Positions 33,666 to 42,256 of a stretch of 64,000 bases of DNA are shown here, in pieces (the stretch's first letter is position 1; the number at the start of each line of letters is the position of its first letter). The notes under the pieces were generated by a model that did not search any database, was not told the origin of the DNA, and saw only the letters and a program-made list of their open reading frames with translations. The position numbers were made by a program, and so were the translations under genes. Origin of the DNA: DASVTU01 sp036387415 (GTDB lineage Bacteria; Acidobacteriota; Blastocatellia; Pyrinomonadales; Pyrinomonadaceae); NCBI GenBank assembly GCA_036387415.1, contig DASVTU010000014.1, positions 1-64,000 on the forward strand, written 5' to 3'.

Positions 33666-34451
33666 ATGAAACTAATGATTGCACACGATGCGCGCCCGCA
33701 GGTTCGCACACTGCTCATCGCCGCCGCTCTGACAGTGGCGTTGTGGTTTATTCCGTTCGCGGAAATTCTGACCTATCCATTCCGCATTTTCGTCACCTTT
33801 ATACATGAGGGCGGACACGCGTTGGCGGCCTTTGTGACGGGCAACGAAGTTCACAGTCTCAATGTGTCGATGGATGGAAGCGGGGAGGTTTATTCGACCA
33901 GAGGCGGACTCATCTCTAGCCTCTTTGTGTCGAGCGCAGGCTACCTCGGCGCGATGGCCTACGGCGCTCTGCTCCTGACGCTGATACGTCGTTCGTTTGC
34001 GGCGCGCATGGTGCTCGTTGCTTCCGCCGCGTTGGTTCTGACTCTGACGGTCGTTTACGGTTTCTTTAGCCCGCTCTCTAATGGCGCGCTTCCCGGCATG
34101 TTCACGCTCTTTGCGGGCGGCACACTTTTCGTCGGACTCGTCGCCGCCTCGCGTTTTATGAGCGCCCGCGCGGCCTCGTTTCTAGTCAGTTTTCTCGCCG
34201 TGCAATGCATTCTCAACGCGCTTTTCGATTTGAAGACGGTGCTCTTTCTCTCGACGCCGTTCGCGGGCGGCGCACAAACCGATGCGGCGAACATGGCTGC
34301 CGCGACAGGCATTCCGGCCTTTTTCTGGGCGCTCGCATGGATTGGCGTCGCGTTTCTGATTCTGTCGGTGGCCTTGCGCGCCTACGCCGCCAACAGCAAC
34401 GCGCCAACTCAACCCGATTTACCTTTTGAAGATTCACCGCTCGAAGTCTAA
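33666..34451 (+). CDS. M50B-like intramembrane metalloprotease
   Basis: A 261-residue membrane protein with about six hydrophobic segments. The zinc motif HEGGH is at residues 47-51 (FIHEGGHALAAFVTGNE) inside the first membrane region. NALFDLKTVLF near residue 184 supplies the distal Asp typical of M50 proteases. No PDZ domain is present, fitting the short M50B-like group found with sporulation or signal-cleaving roles elsewhere. The substrate is unknown. The next small gene overlaps or directly follows its stop, suggesting coupling. Confidence 0.8.
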   Translation: MKLMIAHDARPQVRTLLIAAALTVALWFIPFAEILTYPFRIFVTFIHEGGHALAAFVTGNEVHSLNVSMDGSGEVYSTRGGLISSLFVSSAGYLGAMAYGALLLTLIRRSFAARMVLVASAALVLTLTVVYGFFSPLSNGALPGMFTLFAGGTLFVGLVAASRFMSARAASFLVSFLAVQCILNALFDLKTVLFLSTPFAGGAQTDAANMAAATGIPAFFWALAWIGVAFLILSVALRAYAANSNAPTQPDLPFEDSPLEV

Positions 34452-34461
34452 GACAAACGAC

Positions 34462-34944
34462 GTGAGCGCCGACATCCAGAGGTCGCCGGAGACTGTGTGT
34501 GAAATCAACGCATCCGACGACCTCTCCGTCTCTCCCGGCATCGAGGTTTCCACAACCAGCATTCCCATCTCTGCCGACAGCATCATCCTCTCTCCCGACA
34601 ACAAGGCTTCCCTTCCTTCCAACAACGCTTCCATCGCTCCACTGGCAACGATTCCTGAAAACTCGCACGTCTGCGACAGCGCCGCGACGCCTGAAAACTT
34701 TTTGACACTCTCGTCGCTGCCCGTCGGCTCGCGTCTCATCCTGCGTTGCCGCAAAGACTGGCGTGACGCCACCATCACTGCCATCGAACCCGACAAAATC
34801 GTCCTCTCCGTCGGCGCACCCACCGGACGCACCTACCGCGTCCGCCGTCCGCACGATGCCCCTCTCTCACTCGACGGCTCCATCCCCGTCCTCGGCGAAG
34901 GCGCATGGCGCATCGGCCTCGCGCGCTACGACTGCCGTTGGTAA
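34462..34944 (+). CDS. Hypothetical protein with Ser/Thr-rich head and small beta domain
   Basis: I do not recognise this 160-residue product. The first 75 residues are Ser/Thr/Pro/Ile-rich and probably disordered. The last 75 form a compact beta-like domain: LPVGSRLILRCRKDWRDATI, TAIEPDKIVLSVGAPTGRTY, ending GAWRIGLARYDCRW. Codon choice matches the neighbours, supporting a real gene. The start is uncertain: GTG at 34462 is used; a TTG at 34426 overlaps the M50 gene. It may be coupled to the M50 protease. Confidence 0.55.
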   Translation: MSADIQRSPETVCEINASDDLSVSPGIEVSTTSIPISADSIILSPDNKASLPSNNASIAPLATIPENSHVCDSAATPENFLTLSSLPVGSRLILRCRKDWRDATITAIEPDKIVLSVGAPTGRTYRVRRPHDAPLSLDGSIPVLGEGAWRIGLARYDCRW

Positions 34945-34956
34945 ACGCTCGCACGA

Positions 34957-35030
34957 AGTAAAAGGCAAAAGGTAAAAGTAGGGGAAGACGCCTGCTCCTC
35001 ACTTTTGCTTTTCACTTTTTCCTTTTCTGT
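34957..35030. repeat. Heptamer-unit hairpin (AAAGGCA family) upstream of uvrA
   Basis: Left units GTAAAAG, GCAAAAG, GTAAAAG. Right units CACTTTT, GCTTTTC, ACTTTTT, CCTTTTC. It resembles the repeat at 31965. The remaining 90 bases before uvrA show no clear promoter. Confidence 0.75.
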
Positions 35031-35121
35031 CCGCTTCGTTTCAGCGATGAATCGGGTTATTATGTGTGTTTCGCTGTAAGGCAGGAATGTTTGCTATGTG
35101 TAGGCGGCGTGTATTTGAGAC

Positions 35122-38046
35122 ATGATTGAAGAAGCCATCGAAGTGCGCGGAGCGCGCGTTAATAATCTCAAGAACGTGAGTTTTTCCATCCCCGTCGAAC
35201 GCCTGACGGTGGTGACGGGTGTGTCGGGTTCGGGTAAATCGTCGCTGGCGTTCGATACGGTTTACGCAGAGGGGCAGCGTCGCTACGTCGAATCGCTGTC
35301 GGCTTACGCGCGGCAGTTTTTGGAACGGATGGATAAGCCGGACGTGGACGAGGTGCGCGGCATCCCGCCCGCGATTGCTATCCGGCAGAAGAATTCGACG
35401 CGCAACCCGCGTTCGACCGTCGGGACGCAGACGGAAATCTACGACTACCTGCGCCTCCTCTATGCGCGCATCGGGACGACTATCTGCCGCGTCTGCGGGC
35501 GCGAGGTCTATCACGATTCGCCGGAGTCAGCGGCGCAGGAAGTGCTCGCCACGCTCGCTGAGGGGACGCGTTTCTACGTCCTCTTTCCTGCCGAGGCGGG
35601 GATGCGTGTGGAGACGAACGGCGACGGCAGCAGCAGCGGGAGCGGCGCGAAGAAGACGGGTGCGAGCAAGCGTCGCAAAAAAGCGGAGGGTGGCAACGCG
35701 ACGACGGACGCGCGTGCCGTGCAAGCCCACATTATGAGCTTGATGCAACGCGGCTTCACACGTCTCTACAGCAACGGTGAGACGATTGAACTGCGTTCGC
35801 CAGACGATTACACGCGGACGGATTTCGCGGGCGTCTTTGTGTTGGTTGACCGTCTCGTCGCACGTCAGGACGTGCGCGAGCGGCTGGTCGATTCACTCGA
35901 AACCTGTTTCATCGAAGGACACGGCGCGGCGGTCGTGCAGACGGCGGAGGCCGAGCCGCGTGCGTTGCGTTTCTCCGAACGCTTTGAATGCAAGTACGAC
36001 GGCACGGTCTACGCGCAACCGGAACCTCGCCTGTTCAGTTTCAATAATCCTTACGGCGCGTGCCCGACGTGTCAGGGTTTCGGCAACACCATCGGACTCG
36101 ATTTGGATTTGGTCATCCCGAATCCGATGCTGTCGCTTAACGAGGGCGCGATTGAACCCTGGACGAAGCCGCAGCACGATTGGGCGCGCACGGAGTTGAA
36201 GCGTTTCTGCCGACAGGAAGGCATCCCGATGGATGTGCCTTACGCGGAACTTTCGCGGCAGCAGCAACGCGCCATCGTCGAAGGCAAAGGCAGTTGGGCG
36301 GGCGTGCGCGGCTTCTTCGCTTGGTTGGAGACGAAGAAATACAAACTCCACGTTCGCGTCTTTCTGGCGAAGTATCGCGGCTACACGCTCTGTCCCGATT
36401 GCAACGGCGGACGACTCCGGCAGGAGGCGCGCGACGTGCGCGTCGGCAATGAGACGTTGCCCACCGTCTGCGCGCTCTCGATAAAAGAGGCCGACGCCTT
36501 CTTCCAAAAGCTCGAACTCACGCCCGAACAGACGGCGATTGCCGACAAAGTGCTGTTTGAGATTCGTCGTCGCCTGCGTTTCCTCGTCGATGTCGGTTTG
36601 GATTATCTGACGCTCGACCGTCTCGCTTCGACTCTTTCGGGCGGCGAGGCGCAACGCATCCAACTCGCCACCAATCTCGGCTCGTCGCTCGTCGGCGCGC
36701 TCTACGTCCTGGACGAACCTTCCATCGGTCTCCATCCGCGCGATTCGGAACGTCTCATCAAACTGCTGCACAACCTGCGCGACATCGGTAACACAGTGCT
36801 CGTCGTCGAACACGATGAGGAGATGATGCGCGCCGCCGACCATATTCTCGACATCGGCCCCGCGGCGGGTGAACTTGGCGGGCGCGTCGTCTACGAAGGC
36901 GACTTCGCCGGATTGCTCAAAGACGGCAACACACTGACCGGAAAATACCTGCGCGGCGAAACCGAGATTAAGGAACCGAAGCAGCGCCGGACGCCCAAGA
37001 AGAAACGTCTCGCGGTGCGCGGCGCAACCGAGCACAATCTACAAAACATCGACGTAGAGATTCCGCTCGAAATGCTCGTGTGCGTGACGGGCGTGTCGGG
37101 TTCGGGTAAATCGACGCTGGTGCACGATGTGATTTATGCGGGAATGAAGAAGCAACGCGGCGAATGGCAGGGGCAAGTCGGCGCGTTTCAAAAGCTCGAA
37201 GGCACGCAGCACGTTGACGACGTGATACTGGTTGACCAGTCGCCCATCGGTCGCACGCCGCGCTCGAATCCCGTCACCTACATCAAAGTTTATGACGCGA
37301 TTCGTGAAGCTTTCGCTTCAACACGCGACGCGCAGGCCAAAGGCTTCGACCCGTCTTTCTTCTCCTTCAACGTGCCGGGCGGACGCTGCGACGTGTGCGA
37401 AGGCGACGGCACGGTGACGGTCGAGATGCAGTTTCTCGCCGATGTCGAACTCGTCTGCGAAGAGTGCAAGGGCACGCGCTTCAAGCCGCAAATTCTCGAC
37501 GTACGTTATCGCTCGAAGAACATCAACGACGTGCTCAGCATGACCGTCCGCGAAGCGATGACCTTCTTCCGCGATGTCAACAAGATTGCCAATCGCCTTC
37601 GCGTGCTCGACGATGTGGGCTTAGGCTACTTGCGCCTCGGACAATCCGCCACGACGCTCTCCGGCGGCGAAGCGCAACGCGTCAAACTCGCCGCGCATCT
37701 CTCCAAACGCACAGGAGCCAAAACGCTCTATATCTTCGACGAGCCGACCACCGGACTCCATTTCGACGACATCAACAAACTGCTCGCCGCCTTCCGCACG
37801 CTCGTCGAAGCGGGCGGTTCGCTCCTCGTCATCGAACACAACTTGGACGTGATTAAGACCGCCGACTACATCATCGACCTCGGCCCCGAAGGCGGCGACC
37901 GTGGCGGCCAAATCGTTGCGACGGGAACGCCCGAAGATATTATGGCGACGCAAGCATCACACACGGGTCGTTTCCTTCAGGCGCATCTCTCGCGCTCGAA
38001 CGGCCACGGGAAAAGAGTCGAACAAGCGGCGTCTGAAAGTCGTTGA
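35122..38046 (+). CDS. uvrA: Excinuclease ABC subunit A
   Basis: Damage-recognition ATPase of nucleotide excision repair; dimerises and loads UvrB. The 974-residue product has two ABC modules: Walker A GVSGSGKSS at 33-41 and GVSGSGKST near 656-664, signature TLSGGEAQRIQLATNLG and TLSGGEAQRVKLAAHLS, Walker B YVLDEPSIGLHPRD and YIFDEPTTGLHFDD. Zinc-binding cysteines are in CRVCGRE, CPTCQGFG/CPDCNGG and CDVCEGDG/CEECKGTR. A Gly/Ser/Lys-rich insertion near residues 170-195 is unusual. A heptamer hairpin precedes it. Confidence 0.98.
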   Translation: MIEEAIEVRGARVNNLKNVSFSIPVERLTVVTGVSGSGKSSLAFDTVYAEGQRRYVESLSAYARQFLERMDKPDVDEVRGIPPAIAIRQKNSTRNPRSTVGTQTEIYDYLRLLYARIGTTICRVCGREVYHDSPESAAQEVLATLAEGTRFYVLFPAEAGMRVETNGDGSSSGSGAKKTGASKRRKKAEGGNATTDARAVQAHIMSLMQRGFTRLYSNGETIELRSPDDYTRTDFAGVFVLVDRLVARQDVRERLVDSLETCFIEGHGAAVVQTAEAEPRALRFSERFECKYDGTVYAQPEPRLFSFNNPYGACPTCQGFGNTIGLDLDLVIPNPMLSLNEGAIEPWTKPQHDWARTELKRFCRQEGIPMDVPYAELSRQQQRAIVEGKGSWAGVRGFFAWLETKKYKLHVRVFLAKYRGYTLCPDCNGGRLRQEARDVRVGNETLPTVCALSIKEADAFFQKLELTPEQTAIADKVLFEIRRRLRFLVDVGLDYLTLDRLASTLSGGEAQRIQLATNLGSSLVGALYVLDEPSIGLHPRDSERLIKLLHNLRDIGNTVLVVEHDEEMMRAADHILDIGPAAGELGGRVVYEGDFAGLLKDGNTLTGKYLRGETEIKEPKQRRTPKKKRLAVRGATEHNLQNIDVEIPLEMLVCVTGVSGSGKSTLVHDVIYAGMKKQRGEWQGQVGAFQKLEGTQHVDDVILVDQSPIGRTPRSNPVTYIKVYDAIREAFASTRDAQAKGFDPSFFSFNVPGGRCDVCEGDGTVTVEMQFLADVELVCEECKGTRFKPQILDVRYRSKNINDVLSMTVREAMTFFRDVNKIANRLRVLDDVGLGYLRLGQSATTLSGGEAQRVKLAAHLSKRTGAKTLYIFDEPTTGLHFDDINKLLAAFRTLVEAGGSLLVIEHNLDVIKTADYIIDLGPEGGDRGGQIVATGTPEDIMATQASHTGRFLQAHLSRSNGHGKRVEQAASESR

Positions 38047-38110
38047 AGATGGTTGGAGCGCGAGCCTCCAACGTCAAACTTCCACTCTTAACGAAAAAGG
38101 AGAATCCCCT

Positions 38111-39667
38111 GTGTACAGAATATCTCCGCATAGCATGTCTCGCCTGGTGTTCGCTTTGTTGCTTTGCCTTCTCGCCGCCGCGCCGCCCGCCCTCGCGCAG
38201 AGACGCATCCCGCAATCCGCGCCGTCCAGGAGTGTCACCAAAAATTCATACGTGCGTGCGCGCCGTATTTTGGACGCAGGACTCGCGGCGCTCGGCGGAC
38301 TCGATGCCCTGCGCGCGACGGAAGATGTGACCTATACAGGCAAAGGCGTTTCTTACGCGCGTAATCAGAGCGTGCGCGTCAATCCTCCGTTCGATGCGAT
38401 GTCGAGGGATGAGAGCTTGTTCGTTGACCTGCGGAATCGAAGATATATTTTTGAAAACCGCGACCCCTTACCTGGCGGTTTCGTCTTCGGTGGAAAGACC
38501 GTCATCAGCGGCGGCAACGGTTTTTTCGTCAATCCGATTGATAAGACCGTCGCGCCCGTCAACCTCGCCAACTTCAACAACATCAACTTTGTCCGTCGCC
38601 TCCCGCACCTGCTTCTGTTGACCGCTCTCGAACGCGCGGCGACGCTGCGTTGGCTCGGTGAAGAGATGTATCAAGGCCGCACGCACAATCTCGTCGCCTT
38701 TGCCACGGCCAACGGCGTTCTCACCACTCTCTTCTTTGATACCAGAACAAATCTCTTGACGAAGTATGAGCAGATGGTGACAGACCCGTTGGACGGCGAT
38801 GCTTTGCAGGAGACAATATTTCCAGATTACCGCACGGTCGGCGGCTTCAAAGTCCCGACCGCCCGCGTGACGAAAAGAAACGGCGAGACGCTCGAAGATG
38901 TGAAGTATGTGGACGTGCGTTTCAACACGCGCCCGCCGGAGAGCGCGTTCGCCAAACCCGAAGGCTACGAGGAACTCCCGCTACCCACGCCGCCTCCGAC
39001 CAAAGAGACGAAACTGGCCGATGGCGTCTATCTGCTTGAGGGCGGGGCGAACACTCTGGCCGTCGAGTTTGAAGATTACGTGTTGATGGTCGAGCCGTAC
39101 GCGGGCGGTCGCGGCCCGAAGCCGACCTACAGCAAGGCGCGCGAGTTGTTTCCGGGTAAGCCCGTCAAGTACATCGTCGTGACGCATCATCACGACGACC
39201 ATTCCGGCGGCCTCCGCAGCTACATCGCCGAAGGCGTCACCGTCGTCACGACGCCCGCCAACCAACGCTATTTTGAACGCATGGCGTCCGGCACCTTTAC
39301 CATCAACCCCGACGACCAGACGACCAAGCCACGCCCCGTCGTGTTTGAGTTTCTACAGAACAAGAAGCGCGTCTTCACCGACGGCAAGCAGACCGTCGAA
39401 GTCATCGACATCGGTCCCAGCCCGCACGCCGAGGAGATGCTCATCGTCTATCTGCCGAAGGAGCGGCTCGTCTTTCAAGGCGACCTCGTTAACCTGCCCG
39501 CCAACGGCAAGTACAGGCCGACGACCGTCAACGACTCAACGATTCACTTTGCCGAAACGATAAAGCGTCTCGGACTCGACGTGAAGAGAATCGCCGCCGT
39601 CCACGGCCCCATGACGACGCTCGACGACCTGCGCGACGCCATCGACAAGAAACGTGCCGCGAAGTGA
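38111..39667 (+). CDS. Secreted metallo-beta-lactamase-fold hydrolase
   Basis: A 518-residue exported protein. The start is a GTG at 38111 preceded by AAGGAG at 38097-38102; the more obvious ATG at 38135 has no ribosome site. The signal peptide runs through LVFALLLCLLAAAPPALAQ. Residues about 40-290 form a separate beta-rich domain. The C-terminal metallo-beta-lactamase domain has VTHHHDDHSGGLRSY (HxHxDH at about 359-364), IGPSPHAEEMLIVYLPKER, FQGDLVN and VHGPMT. The substrate is unknown; hydrolase of esters, thioesters or lactams are all possible. Confidence 0.85.
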   Translation: MYRISPHSMSRLVFALLLCLLAAAPPALAQRRIPQSAPSRSVTKNSYVRARRILDAGLAALGGLDALRATEDVTYTGKGVSYARNQSVRVNPPFDAMSRDESLFVDLRNRRYIFENRDPLPGGFVFGGKTVISGGNGFFVNPIDKTVAPVNLANFNNINFVRRLPHLLLLTALERAATLRWLGEEMYQGRTHNLVAFATANGVLTTLFFDTRTNLLTKYEQMVTDPLDGDALQETIFPDYRTVGGFKVPTARVTKRNGETLEDVKYVDVRFNTRPPESAFAKPEGYEELPLPTPPPTKETKLADGVYLLEGGANTLAVEFEDYVLMVEPYAGGRGPKPTYSKARELFPGKPVKYIVVTHHHDDHSGGLRSYIAEGVTVVTTPANQRYFERMASGTFTINPDDQTTKPRPVVFEFLQNKKRVFTDGKQTVEVIDIGPSPHAEEMLIVYLPKERLVFQGDLVNLPANGKYRPTTVNDSTIHFAETIKRLGLDVKRIAAVHGPMTTLDDLRDAIDKKRAAK

Positions 39668-39688
39668 AAGGAAGGTTGAATCTATTTT

Positions 39689-40135
39689 ATGAGTTTGAAG
39701 GAACGCATTGTTAACGACATGGTGGCCTCGATGAAGGCGAAGGACGCGGAGCGCACTTCGACGCTTCGCATGGTGAAGGCCGCCGTGATGAACCGCGAGA
39801 TTGAGAAGGGCGGCGAAATCACCGACGATGAGATGACCAAACTTCTCCGCACGCTCGTCAAGCAGCGACGCGATTCGGTCGAGCAGTATGAGAAGGCGGG
39901 ACGCGCGGAGTTGGCGGCGAAGGAGACTGCGGAGATTGCCGTCATCGAATCCTATCTGCCGCAGGCCGCTACGCGCGAGGAGATTGAAAGGGTGGTTGCC
40001 GAAGTCATCTCGGAAACGGGTGCGTCTTCGATGCGCGACATGGGCGCCGTGATGAAGGGCGCGCAGGCGCGTCTCGCCGAACGCAATGCCGATGGTCGAA
40101 CCGTGAGTGAAATCGTTAAAGCAAAACTCGCCTGA
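39689..40135 (+). CDS. yqeY: YqeY/GatB-tail domain protein
   Basis: A 148-residue cytosolic helical protein of the YqeY family, related to the tRNA-binding tail of GatB. Family signatures are LKERIVNDMVASMKAKDAER, STLRMVKAAVMNREIEKG, IESYLPQ and the C-terminal GKVMK-like MGAVMKGAQARLAERNADGR. Its exact role is unknown, though aminoacyl-tRNA amidation is suggested by homology. It begins 21 bases after the preceding gene. Confidence 0.94.
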   Translation: MSLKERIVNDMVASMKAKDAERTSTLRMVKAAVMNREIEKGGEITDDEMTKLLRTLVKQRRDSVEQYEKAGRAELAAKETAEIAVIESYLPQAATREEIERVVAEVISETGASSMRDMGAVMKGAQARLAERNADGRTVSEIVKAKLA

Positions 40136-40309
40136 GCGTTGCTGTCGCCGGATGGACGGGCGGCAGTGTCCGAATCGGTCGGAAAATTTACTCGAAGCCG
40201 AGGCGGCGCAGACGACCCATGAGACGTTTGCGCCGCTCTCAGTTCACGTCGGAAGTCGCGTTCGACTCCGGCGGTGAAATCGTGAATCGGAGAGTTGTGC
40301 GAGAGAGGT

Positions 40310-40361
40310 AAGCGAGTGCGGGGCGTGCTACGAAATTCTGTGGCACGCCCCGCACTCGCTT
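40310..40361. terminator. Bidirectional terminator hairpin between yqeY and the zinc-finger gene
   Basis: Arms 40310-40328 and 40343-40361 are perfectly complementary over 19 bases around a 14-base loop. It overlaps the stop codon region of the minus-strand gene. Confidence 0.8.
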
Positions 40362-40650
40362 AGGCTGCGTGCTTTCGTCTTGCACGTTCTCCGTAAGTCT
40401 TTTGCGGCATGATGGTTTGCGCGAGCAGAAGCATGTACATGGGTATCGGCTCCGGCGCGGGAGGTTCGCTAACGGGCGCGTGTTTTGAAAGCAGTTCGAG
40501 GGCTGCATCGCAGAAGTCGCAGGCGGCGATATGACGCCTCGTTGGCTCGCGCAGTAAGAACGAGAGTGTTGAATCTTGATATGCTCGCAACGTTTCAACG
40601 TGCGGGCAGTTCGTGTGTCGCACGAAGGGCGCGTGGGTTGAGGTAATCAT
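40360..40650 (-). CDS. Small zinc-finger (anti-sigma-like HC2 type) protein
   Basis: A 96-residue protein with CPHVETLRAYQDSTLSFLLR followed by RRHIAACDFCDAALELLSKH, giving C...H-x3-C-x2-C ligands like the zinc-binding anti-sigma domain. A short hydrophobic stretch (PMYMLLLAQTIM) follows but is weak for a membrane anchor. No sigma factor is next to it. The ATG at 40650 has GGAG about eight bases upstream; the longer frame lacks support. Function is inferred only. Confidence 0.65.
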   Translation of the reverse strand: MITSTHAPFVRHTNCPHVETLRAYQDSTLSFLLREPTRRHIAACDFCDAALELLSKHAPVSEPPAPEPIPMYMLLLAQTIMPQKTYGERARRKHAA

Positions 40651-40771
40651 CGGTATCACTCCGTCTTGTTCTGAGTCTGACCGACTCGAAGGGGGCGGGC
40701 GCGTGTCCGCCGTGCAAGCGCAACTTTCGCGGCTGGCACGCGGGCACACGCCCTACATCAGCGACGCAAGT

Positions 40772-41518
40772 TTAACCGTCTTGTCTGACGGCGCGGTTCT
40801 TACGCCGTCGCAGTTTCGCTGCGATGCCTGTCAGACCCGTGCCGAGCAAGAGCAGCGTGGCGGGTTCGGGCACAGCCGACACCTGGCTTGCATTCGTAAA
40901 CTGTCCTGTCAGAGAGGCCGTCTGACCCGGATTTATCGCCACATCGTTGACGTTGAAGAAGAAGGAACCGGTGCCGCAAGTGGTTTGCTGGCCGGGGATG
41001 GTGGTCGCCCCGCAGTTCGTGTCGGTGAAGGTGAAGAGGACGGGCGTGTCGTTGTCGAAGTTGATGAAGACGCCGCCGTTGGCCGTCGAAGTCACCATGC
41101 CCGTCAGCGTCGCGGTAAAGAGCGTCGTGTTGGTGCCATTGATGCCTTGCGGGTCTGTGAACGTCACACGAAGCGTGAAGGATTCGTCGTTGTAGTTTGC
41201 CAGCGTACCCGCAAGACTGAACGAGCCGAGATTGTCCTGATTGAGTCCACCGGGCACGGGGTTGCCGCCGAGACCGAGGAAACCTCCGGCGGTCGTTCCG
41301 CTAAAGGTCGCGTTGTTGTATTGGAGGCCGAGAAGCGTCGCATTCTGATAGGCACCGTTGGTGCTCGGCGGCACACAGCCCAAGCCGAAACAACCATTCG
41401 TGTTGCCAGCGATAAAAACTTCGTCGGCGCGTGTTTGAGTTTGCGAGAGAGCCAGAAGGGCTACGGCGAAGATGATGAGTGTGAGAGGTCTCACCAACGC
41501 AAGCATACGGGTATTCAT
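40772..41518 (-). CDS. PEP-CTERM sorting-domain surface protein
   Basis: A 248-residue exported protein. The signal peptide ends near SQTQTRA. The middle is Thr/Asn/Gly-rich beta-sandwich-like sequence with two Cys pairs (GCFGLGC, CGATTIPGQQTTC). The C-terminus AVPEPATLLLLGTGLTGIAA followed by KLRRRKNR is the PEP-CTERM exosortase signal: PEP, membrane helix, basic tail. Such proteins are processed by an exosortase and linked to exopolysaccharide surfaces. No exosortase gene is in the window. A 200-base leader with several small stems precedes the ATG. Confidence 0.93.
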   Translation of the reverse strand: MNTRMLALVRPLTLIIFAVALLALSQTQTRADEVFIAGNTNGCFGLGCVPPSTNGAYQNATLLGLQYNNATFSGTTAGGFLGLGGNPVPGGLNQDNLGSFSLAGTLANYNDESFTLRVTFTDPQGINGTNTTLFTATLTGMVTSTANGGVFINFDNDTPVLFTFTDTNCGATTIPGQQTTCGTGSFFFNVNDVAINPGQTASLTGQFTNASQVSAVPEPATLLLLGTGLTGIAAKLRRRKNRAVRQDG

Positions 41519-41760
41519 GGGATTTCTCCTCTAAGGGGTTGGGGCACAGGTTGTCGGTGGCGCAGCACCGTCGGCGAGAGGAACAGGGGCAATTGTTACT
41601 CCCCCGTAGTGGAGCTACGCCCGTAGATGGCAGGTTTTGTTCGGCTGCCTGCTTTGAATACTGCAACAGGCTCAAATCCGATTGGGTAACGACAGACTCA
41701 AAAGAGACTGCGTGTTATCGTAAGGGGACGTGAGGTTAATCAGTGGAGACTGATTATGGT
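41519..41760 (-). promoter_or_regulatory. Possible structured 5' leader of the PEP-CTERM gene
   Basis: On the plus strand the region has CGTAG/CTACG (41605-41619), GCAGG/CCTGC (41630-41652) and AATCAGT/ACTGATT (41738-41755) stems, with CTACGGG repeated on the transcript strand. A CATAAT -10-like box on the minus strand (41758-41753) would give a leader of about 220 bases. I cannot match it to a known riboswitch. Confidence 0.35.
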
Positions 41761-42240
41761 TAAAACGTTGGCCTGAAAGAACACGTCGTTTCAGGATGCC
41801 CAGAGTTGAGCGGACGATATGCCTCTTTCAGACTAATGTCAACAGTTTTTTTCTTCTTCCCCAAGCTCTCTAGAGTCCGTTGCAGAAGCGACCACCGGAG
41901 CGCCCAAGACTCAGAGCAAACAACTGACAAGCGTTGCTTCCTAGTTCTATTTCGTCTCTGTGCTTCTGTGTCTCTGTGGCTAATTTCGGTTGTGCTGTTG
42001 CACCGTCTCGGCTCGTATCGTCCGGCTCTTGTTTGACTAGGCATGCCACAAGTGATATTCATCTGCGCGCCACGCTACTCTCGCGGAATCCGGCGTTTCG
42101 CTCACGCTCACAGGGCAAGCATCTTTATCGCTGCCGCCTAGCACCCCTCGCGCAGTTCTCTTCCCCGTGCCGTGGCGTCTGACGAGACGACGCGCCAACC
42201 TTTCACACATCTCGCGCACGTCCGTTTCGCAAATCATACC
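41761..42240. other. Gene-free stretch with an octamer-type tract
   Basis: No gene is supported. 41924-41985 contains an 8-base-period tract (CTCTGTGC, TTCTGTGT, CTCTGTGG) of the same family as the repeat at 56868, with only weak complement to its left. The rest holds nothing I can interpret. Confidence 0.45.
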
Positions 42241-42256
42241 TGAGGAGGTTCTACAC

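Noticed and set aside
41519..41760. c-di-GMP-I riboswitch upstream of the PEP-CTERM gene
   Set aside because: Some short matches (CAAAGC) occur, but the paired domains and conserved core do not line up by eye; kept only as an unassigned leader.
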